A stretch of 64,000 nt of DNA from Streptomyces sp. NBC_01298. Lineage in GTDB: Bacteria > Actinomycetota > Actinomycetes > Streptomycetales > Streptomycetaceae. The DNA lies in NCBI RefSeq assembly GCF_035978755.1, contig NZ_CP108414.1:1674001-1738000 (forward strand), read 5' to 3'. The position numbers and the translations under genes were made by a program. Of this stretch, positions 54,966 to 62,064 are shown piece after piece (within the stretch, counting starts at the first letter, position 1; the number at the start of each line of letters is the position of its first letter). The notes beneath the pieces are model-generated. The model did not search any database. It was not told the DNA's origin and saw only the letters and a list, made by a program, of their open reading frames with translations.

Positions 54966-56156
54966 ATGTCGGAGCGACCAGACCACCGCCCCACGCCCCC
55001 GTCCGCCTCCACACCCACACCGGCGCCCGCGAAGCGTGCGGGATGGCGACGCCCGACCGCCTCTCCCCCCACCCCTCCCGCCACACCTCCACGGGCCCCG
55101 AAGCCGCCACCGCCGGCCCCCACCCCTCCGGACCACCGCAGCGTGATCGACTCCGCGGTCTACCGCGACGGAGTCCGGATCGCCTCCCCCACCACCCTCG
55201 CCGACACCTTCCGCCAACTGCGCGAACAGCCCGACGGCATGGCCTGGATCGGCCTGCACCGCCCCACGGAGCCCGAACTCCACTCCCTGGCAGATGAGTT
55301 CAACCTCCACCCACTCTCCATCGAAGACGCCCTGGAAGCCCACCAGCGCCCCAAGTTGGAGCGCTACGGCGACACCCTCTTCGTCGTCCTGCGGGCCGCC
55401 CGCTACCTGGACGCGCTGGAGGAGGTCGACTTCGGCGAGCTCCACATCTTCGTCGGCCCCGACTTCCTGATCACGGTCCGCCACGGCGCGGCCCCGGACC
55501 TCTCGGCGGTCCGCCGCCGCATGGAGGAGTCCCCCGAACTCCTCTCCCTCGGACCGGAAGCCGCTTTGTACGCCATCCTCGACGCGGTGGTCGACGGCTA
55601 CGCCCCCGTCGTCGAGGGCGTCCAGATCGACATGGACGAGATCGAGACCGAGGTCTTCAGCGGCGACCCGGAGGTCTCCCGCCGCATCTACGAACTCTCC
55701 CGCGAAATGGTCGAGTTCCAACGCGCCACCCGCCCCCTGGTCGGCATGCTCCACAGCCTGATGGCCGGCTTCGCGAAGTACGGCACGGACGAGGAACTCC
55801 AGCGCTACCTCCGCGACGTGGCCGACCACGTCACGCACACCAGCGAACGCGTGGACGGCTTCCGCCAGGCCCTGACCGAAATCCTGACGGTCAACGCCAC
55901 CCTGGTCTCCCAACAACAAAACGCCGAAATGCGAGCCCTGGCCGAGGCCGGCTTCGAACAAAACGAGGAGATCAAGAAGATCTCCTCCTGGGCGGCAATC
56001 TTGTTTGCACCCACACTCGTGGGAACCATCTACGGCATGAACTTCGAGACCATGCCGGAACTGAAGTGGGCGGGCGGCTACCCCTTCGCGATCCTGTTGA
56101 TGGCGGTGGTCTGCGTGAGCCTGTACGTCATCTTCAAGAAGCGCGACTGGCTGTAG
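54966..56156 (+). CDS. corA: CorA family magnesium/cobalt transporter
   Basis: Pentameric divalent-cation channel of 396 residues. After a 60-residue Pro/Thr-rich cytoplasmic tail comes the alpha/beta cytoplasmic domain (about 65-250; HPLSIEDALEAHQRPKLERY), the long stalk helix (about 250-330) and two C-terminal membrane segments with the pore motif in TIYGMNFETMPEL (GMN, about 358). The C-terminus FKKRDWL is typical. ATG 54966 has GGGAG about ten bases upstream. Single gene, last before the integrative island. Confidence 0.94.
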   Translation: MSERPDHRPTPPSASTPTPAPAKRAGWRRPTASPPTPPATPPRAPKPPPPAPTPPDHRSVIDSAVYRDGVRIASPTTLADTFRQLREQPDGMAWIGLHRPTEPELHSLADEFNLHPLSIEDALEAHQRPKLERYGDTLFVVLRAARYLDALEEVDFGELHIFVGPDFLITVRHGAAPDLSAVRRRMEESPELLSLGPEAALYAILDAVVDGYAPVVEGVQIDMDEIETEVFSGDPEVSRRIYELSREMVEFQRATRPLVGMLHSLMAGFAKYGTDEELQRYLRDVADHVTHTSERVDGFRQALTEILTVNATLVSQQQNAEMRALAEAGFEQNEEIKKISSWAAILFAPTLVGTIYGMNFETMPELKWAGGYPFAILLMAVVCVSLYVIFKKRDWL

Positions 56157-56533
56157 ATAGCAGCCCCACTGTCGATCAATTTCGCGATCGCAAAGGACCC
56201 GAAGGATGCTTCCGAAGGGCTTGGGGGGAATCTGGGGGGAATGCACTCCGCTGGGGGCAGGGGGCGCCTTCACCCTCACCTGCTGTTTCCGCGTCTGACG
56301 CAGCCCGGCCCAAAGTACCCCGCCCTCGTGGAACATCACCGAGAGTGAGCCCCACCGCACCGGGTGCCCTCCGGCAACGCTGTCATCAACACGGGTGGCG
56401 GTACGGCGGGGCCTCGAGGGGAAGGAGTGGTCGACCAAGCAATCGGAGTCGAGATCCTCACCAGCCCGCCAGCACCCAATCCACGATCGGCGACACCGCC
56501 CAGCCCACGCCTACGCACTGCGGCATCACCGCG
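56157..56533. other. gap between CorA and the integrase: possible left boundary of the island
   Basis: No gene is convincing in these 377 bases. A 10-base direct repeat TGGGGGGAAT occurs twice in a row at about 56223-56243. I looked for a tRNA 3' end that could serve as the attachment site and see none; 56446-56462 only vaguely resembles a T arm. The left attachment site, if any, should lie here but cannot be fixed without the right end. Confidence 0.4.
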
Positions 56534-56585
56534 GCATGAGGAAGCGGGTGGCACAGCGCAGGCTGTGCCACCCGCTTCCTCATGC
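56534..56585 (-). terminator. perfect 24-bp hairpin at the integrase stop
   Basis: Arms 56534-56557 and 56562-56585 are exactly complementary around a GCAG loop. The integrase stop codon lies inside the right arm. The hairpin shields the chromosome side from the island. Confidence 0.9.
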
Positions 56586-57824
56586 CGTGAGGTTCTCTGG
56601 GACGTACTGGGGAGCTACGCCGAGCAGCGCGTCGACGGCCGCCCGCCCCTTGCCCCCGGCTTCGGGCATGAAGTGGGCGTAGTGATCGAGGGTGATGGTC
56701 GGGCTGGAGTGGCCGAGCCACCGAGCGAGGGTGACCACCGATTCGCCGGCTTCGAGGATGATGGAGGCGTAGGTGTGCCGGAGGACGTGGAAGCCGTCCT
56801 TGCGAGATGCCTTCCAGCGCTCCCCCTTCTCCCTAAGGGGAATGACACCTGCCTTCGCGAGGGCAGGCTTCCAGTTCTCGTCGTTGAAGATGTTGGCGCG
56901 GATCGCGTTGCCGTACGTCGTGGTCAAGACGAGCGGGAACGCCTGCTTCTCCCGCTCGGGCTCAGGACCACCCCACGGCAGCTCGACCTCAACAGCCGGG
57001 TGCTGTAGGAAATGGGCGAGCAACTCGGCTGCGACCGAAGGAGGCATATCGACGATGCGCGTTTTCCCACCCTTGGGCAGCGCGAAGTACAAGCGGCCGT
57101 TGAGCAGTTGCACCTGACGCCGCACGCGGATGACACCGCGTTCGAAGTCGACGTCCAGCGGTGAGAGGCCGAAGACCTCCCCCTGACGTAGCCCGCATCC
57201 GAGGGCAACCACAACCGCGACCCGGTAGCGCGGGTTGATGACGTCCCGTACGCGCTGCGCGGTCTCCAGCGGCCAAATCTCCCGCAGATCCTCCGGCACC
57301 TTAGGCCAGCGCACCGACTTGGCGCGCATCGGATTGCGGACGAGGCGCTTGTCGTCGATCGCCGTCTCGAAGATGTTCGAAAGGGACGTGAGGATCTGGC
57401 GGGCGTAGCGGGGTGCGCACTCGCCTTCGAGTGTGGCGATGTAGCCGCGCAGGACGGTCGCAGAGATGTCCCTCAGAGCCACTGAGCCGAGGTGCGGAAG
57501 GATGTGGAGACGTACGCGCTCGTCGACCCGTTTGATCGTACCCGGCGCACCCCGCACGCCTGCCTTCCAATATCGGGTGACGTAGTCGGTGACGGTGATG
57601 GAGCCGTCACGCGGATCGACGAACTCGCCCCGCTCACTGTCGGTACCTGCCCGGCGCAGCCATGCTTTCGCATCCTCCAGGGTGTCGAACGACATGTCAC
57701 GGACGCCCGGAATTCTGGCGACTCGGTACCGGGTACCTTTCCCGAAGCGGGCGGATCGCTCCCGCTTGCCGGTGACAGGGTCCTTCTTCTTGTTTATCCA
57801 TCGGTCTTCTATGTAGCCGGCCAA
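56580..57824 (-). CDS. int: tyrosine site-specific integrase
   Basis: Recombinase that inserts and excises the island. An Arm-type N-terminal part (YIEDRWINKKKDPVTGKRER) leads to a SAM-like core-binding domain (about 75-165) and the catalytic domain. Catalytic residues are Arg in GCGLRQGEVFGL, Lys in LPKGGKTR, His-x-x-Arg in HVLRHTYAS, His in LGHSSPTITLDHYAHF and the Tyr in the last motif. TTG 57824 is chosen since AAGGA lies six bases before it; an in-frame start at 57896 would overlap the excisionase gene. Length of 414 residues is normal for actinobacterial integrative elements. Confidence 0.88.
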   Translation of the reverse strand: MAGYIEDRWINKKKDPVTGKRERSARFGKGTRYRVARIPGVRDMSFDTLEDAKAWLRRAGTDSERGEFVDPRDGSITVTDYVTRYWKAGVRGAPGTIKRVDERVRLHILPHLGSVALRDISATVLRGYIATLEGECAPRYARQILTSLSNIFETAIDDKRLVRNPMRAKSVRWPKVPEDLREIWPLETAQRVRDVINPRYRVAVVVALGCGLRQGEVFGLSPLDVDFERGVIRVRRQVQLLNGRLYFALPKGGKTRIVDMPPSVAAELLAHFLQHPAVEVELPWGGPEPEREKQAFPLVLTTTYGNAIRANIFNDENWKPALAKAGVIPLREKGERWKASRKDGFHVLRHTYASIILEAGESVVTLARWLGHSSPTITLDHYAHFMPEAGGKGRAAVDALLGVAPQYVPENLTA

Positions 57825-57870
57825 GAACTTCCTTACGATTATGAGGTTGCGGGCCGTAGGCCTGGAGATC

Positions 57871-58185
57871 TCAGGCGGTTGCCGAGCAGTCGGCACGACG
57901 CCGGTACGGCGCAGCGCTCACGGGGTTCAATGCAGGGTTCGAGCGGGAGTCCGCCTGTTCCTGCTCGCGTATCCAGGCGTCGAGGGCGTCGATCCGGTAG
58001 GTCACGCGCCCGCGGGCTCCCAGACGGAAACTCGGCGGCCCCTGACGCCGGTGACGCCAGACGTACAGCGTCCGGGGCGAGAGACCGAGGTACGCAGCCG
58101 CTTCCGCCACACCAAGAAACGCGCGGTGCATGGTGGTTGCGCTCCGGAGTGCCGAGTCCTGGGTTGGCTCATTGAGGCCCTGCAA
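57871..58185 (-). CDS. xis: excisionase-like MerR/AlpA-type helix-turn-helix protein
   Basis: Small DNA-binding protein of 104 residues upstream of the integrase, the position of Xis in streptomycete elements. The HTH_17 motif is FLGVAEAAAYLGLSPRTLYV to WRHRRQGPPSFRLGARG and YRIDALDAWIREQE (about 23-78). TTG 58185 is taken as start since GAAGGAG lies six bases upstream; Met19 is the alternative. It directs bending of the attachment site during excision. Gap to int is 46 bases. Confidence 0.85.
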   Translation of the reverse strand: MQGLNEPTQDSALRSATTMHRAFLGVAEAAAYLGLSPRTLYVWRHRRQGPPSFRLGARGRVTYRIDALDAWIREQEQADSRSNPALNPVSAAPYRRRADCSATA

Positions 58186-58388
58186 GGAGAACTCCTTCAG
58201 TAGAGATCAAGGGCGGGGAAGCCGCCGGAGATCCTCTTGAAATCTCCAGCTGCCATCGAGCAGTCGTCCGCACGGCTACACCGCCAAGCACAACCACCAC
58301 GGACAGATCCAATGATCCGGAGAATCTGGGATTACCGAATTCACGGACCGCCTGATATCCCCTACAACAGCGCGCACCCATGCTCGGC

Positions 58389-58758
58389 TCACTCGGCGAG
58401 TCGATAGGAGCGGAGCCCTGCATCAGAAGCCTCTTCGCTCACGGCGACCAGACCATCATCCGTGAGTCGGGAAAGACACCTGGCCACAACGTTCTCGGAA
58501 ATCTCCAATGCCCCAGCTGTCTGCTGAGCCGTAGCGCCGGGATGCGTCGCAACGTAGGCAAGGACGAACACGGTCTCGCCTGTAGCCGTCCTGAAGGAGG
58601 TCCTCCGCGAAGAGGCCGGCCGAGCACACCGAGAGGCAGAGCGCCGTGGAGACAGCGCCGTAGTCGTTGCGCTGCTGGCCAGCCACGGCGTAGGCAGCGC
58701 TCAGGGCGAAGAGGAGCGGGGAAGTTTGGCGGAGCGAGCGGAGAACGGTGTTGGACAG
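58389..58758 (-). pseudogene. frameshifted small gene: membrane N-terminus and winged-helix C-terminus in different frames
   Basis: Frame A opens at CTG 58758 (AGGAGG five bases upstream) and reads LSNTVLRSLRQTSPLLFALS, then AAYAVAGQQRNDYGAVSTAL and a hydrophobic stretch up to LFAEDLLQDG, after which the sequence looks random until the stop at 58456. Frame B, one base on, becomes protein-like at FRTATGETVFVLAYVATHPG and continues as a MarR-like winged helix (AQQTAGALEISENVVARCLS, RLTDDGLVAV) to 58389. Frame B may start alone at GTG 58571 (60 residues). A single-base frameshift near 58580-58600 explains both halves; two overlapping genes are the alternative. Confidence 0.5.
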
Positions 58759-58982
58759 TGGAGCCTCCTGAAGTACGACGCCGTGAGACTGGATCGGTGC
58801 CTTGGCCTGTTGGCATCACGTTCGACGATGGAGTCAGCCAGGGGCTATCCCCTCGTTGACCTGCTGTTTTCGCAGGTGTTGTACGTTGACATGGCCCGAC
58901 AGGACGTTCCAGTCGTCCGCGCCTACTTGTCGTCTGCTGTGGGCGGATTCAACGCCGAACGTCCCTGCGACCGAGGAAGGGC
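58759..58982. other. divergent promoter region of the island genes
   Basis: Between the broken small gene and the hypothetical gene at 58983. TTGACC at about 58857-58862 and TTGTAC 17 bases on form a possible plus-strand promoter. Frames here have no codon pattern that supports a gene. Confidence 0.35.
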
Positions 58983-59654
58983 ATGCAGATGCGGACGGGC
59001 GATGCGCTCTGGGAGCAGTCACTGCATCGGCTGCGGAAGCTAGGGCAGATATCCGCCTTGGCACATGAACGGGCTACCTCGGCACGAGAGGCAGTCGCCT
59101 CCGCCGGGGACGGCCGAGAGGCACGCAACCGCTGCCACGCCATGTACTCGGCCCTACAAGCCCGAAGCCAGACATGCGACGTGGCCTACCTCAAAGCGGC
59201 CGACATGCTTGTTCGCCGGGCAGCATCGCAACGACGTCCACCGATGCGTCTTCCCCAGCCTTGGCCCGTGGGTGTAGCGGCGCCGGCCTGGTGGGTGGAG
59301 GCGATCCGGCATTCCGGCGCCGTGTGGCGGAGCATCCCCAAGGCTGGGCCTGAGCTCACCTTGGGACTCCCAATGAATCACCCGGCTGTCACTGCGGTCG
59401 GTTTCTGGGCAGAGATGCTGGGCGCGAGCCGCCAGGCCAAGGACGTCCGGGGCTCCTCAGTCCTTTATGGGTCCGCCGAGCCCGGTCGCGCCACGGACGA
59501 CCGTAGAGCATCAGCCGGGCTGCGTATCCGCCCCGGCATGGTGAACGAGACCCGACGGCTCCATACCGACCGATACAAAGTGTGGGAGCGGGCCCGCGCC
59601 TACGGCGACGCGGCCCAGGTCCTGCTGGCCGAATGGCACCACACCAACACTTAG
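58983..59654 (+). CDS. hypothetical island protein
   Basis: I do not recognise this 223-residue protein. ATG 58983 has GAGG six bases upstream (GAGGAAGGGC). It is soluble, Ala/Arg-rich and largely helical in its first 80 residues (LHRLRKLGQISALAHERATS, CHAMYSALQARSQTCDVAYL), with a more globular part later (WVEAIRHSGAVWRSIPKAGP, LTLGLPMNHPAVTAVGFWAE). Codon use fits a real gene though less biased than core genes. It ends 69 bases before the left end of the IS481-type element. Confidence 0.6.
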   Translation: MQMRTGDALWEQSLHRLRKLGQISALAHERATSAREAVASAGDGREARNRCHAMYSALQARSQTCDVAYLKAADMLVRRAASQRRPPMRLPQPWPVGVAAPAWWVEAIRHSGAVWRSIPKAGPELTLGLPMNHPAVTAVGFWAEMLGASRQAKDVRGSSVLYGSAEPGRATDDRRASAGLRIRPGMVNETRRLHTDRYKVWERARAYGDAAQVLLAEWHHTNT

Positions 59655-59723
59655 TGGTCCGTCTTCGGGGCGCCCTGCTCCGCGAGCGCAGCGGCAGTAG
59701 ACAAGGCTCCAGGTCAATGACCT

Positions 59724-60780
59724 TGTATTGATCACGAGCGTTGTTGACACTCGGTAGGTCTTGAACATGACGAAGACCTCCGGTGTGGTGGGAGCTGTCT
59801 AGGAACCCATTGCACGACGGAGGTCTTCGTGTCCCACCGTAACGCCCGCCTGACCGTCTTCGGTAGGCGCCTCCTGGTCGAACGTGTCCGCTCGGGCCGG
59901 GCCGTCGCACACGTCGCGGCCGAGATGGGCATATCGCGGGCCACCGCCCACAAGTGGATGCGCCGGTGGCGGGCCGAAGGCGGCGCCGGGCTGCACGACC
60001 GCTCCAGCCGGCCACGCACGACACCCCACCGCACCCCCGCCGACATCGAGGCCAGAGTGTGTGACCTGCGGCGGACCCGCAAGCTCGGGCCCGCCCGGAT
60101 CGGCCCGGTCCTGGGCCTGCCCGCCTCGACCGTCCACCGCATCCTGACCCGCCACGGCCTGAACCGGCTCGCCTGGCTCGACCGCCCGACCGGCACCGTG
60201 ATCCGCCGCTACGAACGCGAGCGGCCAGGCGAACTGATCCACGTGGACGTGAAGAAACTCGGCCGGATCCCCGACGGAGGCGGCCACAAGGCCATCGGCC
60301 GCCAAGCCGGCCGGGCCACCCGCGGCCAGATGGGCTTCGACTACATCCACTCCGCCGTCGACGACCACACCCGCCTCGCCTACAGCGAGATCCACCCCGA
60401 TGAGAAAGTCGCGACCTGCGCCGGCTTCCTCACCCGCGCGGCCGCGTTCTTCCACAGCCAGGGCATCACCCGGATCGAACGGGTCCTGACAGACAACGCC
60501 TGGTCCTACCGCAAGGGCCTGGCCTGGAAGGCCGTCCTGGCCGAGCTCGGCGCGAGCGGCAAACTCACCCGCGCCTACCGGCCCCAGACCAACGGCAAAG
60601 TCGAACGCTTCAACCGCACCCTCGCCGAGGAGTGGGCCTACCTGCGGGCCTACACCTCAAACCAGGAGCGGACCGAAGCCCTGGCAGACTTCCTCCACAC
60701 CTACAACCACCACCGCTGCCACACAGCACTCGACGGCAAGCCACCCATCAGCCGAGTCAACAACCCTGCGGGCCAATACA
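59724..60780 (+). mobile_element. IS481-family insertion sequence, 1057 bp
   Basis: Ends are imperfect inverted repeats of 25 bp: left TGTATTG-N9-GTTGTTGAC at 59724-59748; the right end, read inward from 60780, is TGTATTG-N9-GTTGTTGAC too. CCT flanks both ends as a possible short target duplication. The transposase stop codon lies just outside the right end. Confidence 0.85.
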
Positions 60781-60785
60781 CCTAG
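59829..60785 (+). CDS. IS481-family transposase
   Basis: DDE transposase of 318 residues. An N-terminal helix-turn-helix pair (VAHVAAEMGISRATAHKWMR, about 27-46; GPARIGPVLGLPASTVHRIL, about 87-106) binds the ends, and the rve core holds Asp in IHVDVKKLG (about 139), Asp in VLTDNAWSY (about 221) and Glu in GKVERFNRTL (about 258). The gene is complete and may be active. Its TAG stop at 60783-60785 is supplied by the CTAG at the junction with the next element. Confidence 0.93.
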   Translation: MSHRNARLTVFGRRLLVERVRSGRAVAHVAAEMGISRATAHKWMRRWRAEGGAGLHDRSSRPRTTPHRTPADIEARVCDLRRTRKLGPARIGPVLGLPASTVHRILTRHGLNRLAWLDRPTGTVIRRYERERPGELIHVDVKKLGRIPDGGGHKAIGRQAGRATRGQMGFDYIHSAVDDHTRLAYSEIHPDEKVATCAGFLTRAAAFFHSQGITRIERVLTDNAWSYRKGLAWKAVLAELGASGKLTRAYRPQTNGKVERFNRTLAEEWAYLRAYTSNQERTEALADFLHTYNHHRCHTALDGKPPISRVNNPAGQYT

Positions 60786-61867
60786 TGACCTGGTTTGGAG
60801 ATCCTGTCGCAGTAGCGGCAGATGCGGTCGAGGATCTGGTCGGCGGTCTTGGTCCACTTGAACGGCCTGGCCTGGTCGTTCCAGACCTCGATCCAGCCTT
60901 CGAGTGCGGCCTTGAGGTCGTCGAGTGAGCAGAACACTCCGCGTTCGAGGCAGCGTCGTTCCAGCTCGGCAAACCACCGCTCGACCTGGTTGATCCACGA
61001 CGAGTACGTGGGAGTGAAGTGGAGCTGGAACCGGGGATGCGCAAGGAGCCACTTGCGCACGACCGGCGCCTTGTGGGCAGAGAGGTTGTCGCAGATGACG
61101 TGGACCGCCAGGCCCGGATCGGTCTGGCGGTCGATGTCGTCGAGGAAGTCCCGGAAGTCCACAGCCCGGTGCTGCGCGGACAGTTTCGTGATCACCCTGC
61201 CAGTCGCGGTGTTCAGGGCGGCGAACAGGTCGACGGTGCCATGCCGGACGTAGTCGAAGCTCCGCCGTTCGGGGACTCCGGGCAGCATCGGCAGGACCGG
61301 TGCGGTCCGCTCCAGGGCCTGGATCTGCGGTTTCTCGTCCACGGCGAACACGGCCGCGTTCGCCGGCGGGGCGAGGTAGAGGCCGACGACATCGCGGATC
61401 TTGTCGATCAGGAACGGGTCCGGGGAGATCTTGAAGGTCTCGGTCCGCCAGGGCTGCAGGCCGAAGGCATGCCAGATCCTCAGCACGCTCGCCGGGGAGA
61501 TCCCCACCACCTTGGCCAGCTCCCGCTTCGACCAGTGTGTCCCGCCCGCAGGTGTCTGTTCGAGGGTGCGGACCACCACCTCTTCGACCTGGGCGTCGGT
61601 AATGGTCCGCGGCACCCCGGGCCGCGGCTCGTCCGACAGGCCGTTCAGGCGGTCCCGCAGGAACCGGGACCGCCATCTGGCTACCGTCTTGCGCTCAGTG
61701 TCCAACCGCGCGGCGACCACGGTGTTGTTCCACCCTCGTGCGCACGCGAGCACGATCCGCGCTCGCTGGGCCAGGCCCTGCGCAGTTGAACGCCGCCCGG
61801 CCCAGCTCTCCAACGTCAGTCGCTCAGCTTCCGACAGCACCACTGGCGGCAGCCTGTTATCGCCCAT
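60782..61867 (-). CDS. IS630-family transposase
   Basis: DDE transposase of 361 residues in one frame. N-terminal helix-turn-helix (NNTVVAARLDTERKTVARWR, about 47-66) and second homeodomain-like part (WSKRELAKVVGISPASVLRI, about 112) lead to the catalytic core: Asp in VFAVDEKPQIQ (about 174), Asp in VICDNLSAHK (about 258) and Glu in SSWINQVERWFAEL (about 295). The stop codon TAG at 60784-60782 uses the target TA and the flanking C of the insertion site. Intact, possibly active. Confidence 0.93.
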   Translation of the reverse strand: MGDNRLPPVVLSEAERLTLESWAGRRSTAQGLAQRARIVLACARGWNNTVVAARLDTERKTVARWRSRFLRDRLNGLSDEPRPGVPRTITDAQVEEVVVRTLEQTPAGGTHWSKRELAKVVGISPASVLRIWHAFGLQPWRTETFKISPDPFLIDKIRDVVGLYLAPPANAAVFAVDEKPQIQALERTAPVLPMLPGVPERRSFDYVRHGTVDLFAALNTATGRVITKLSAQHRAVDFRDFLDDIDRQTDPGLAVHVICDNLSAHKAPVVRKWLLAHPRFQLHFTPTYSSWINQVERWFAELERRCLERGVFCSLDDLKAALEGWIEVWNDQARPFKWTKTADQILDRICRYCDRISKPGH

Positions 61868-61971
61868 CCCGTCAGGACACCGGACCGAAACCCGCCCCGT
61901 CAGGCAGAACCCAAGATCTGAAACAGAACACGACTCATGGGGCGAGCCCAGACCTCAAACCCAGATCACTA
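60783..61971 (-). mobile_element. IS630-family insertion sequence with TA target duplication
   Basis: Inverted repeats start TAGTGACCTGG-TTTGGAG (left, from 60783) and TAGTGATCTGGGTTTGAG (right, inward from 61971). TA at 60783-60784 and 61970-61971 is the target duplication typical of this family, within CTAG on both sides. It sits two bases from the right end of the IS481 element. Confidence 0.85.
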
Positions 61972-62064
61972 GGGCCTTGCGTGAGGGCGATGGAATCGAT
62001 CAGGGCCCGAGGCAACGCGGCGAGGCTGGCAACCGCCACGGGTTGCCGGGCAGCCGTGCGTTCG

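Noticed and set aside
56440..56470. Possible tRNA 3' end as attachment site left of the integrase
   Set aside because: The T-arm-like GGA-GTCGAGA-TCC lacks the TTC of the loop and no acceptor or anticodon arm can be built around it.
58726..59043. 105-codon plus-strand frame in the island
   Set aside because: Overlaps the better-supported minus-strand small gene and the start of the 58983 gene; it has no ribosome binding site and its end turns into Cys/Arg-rich random sequence.
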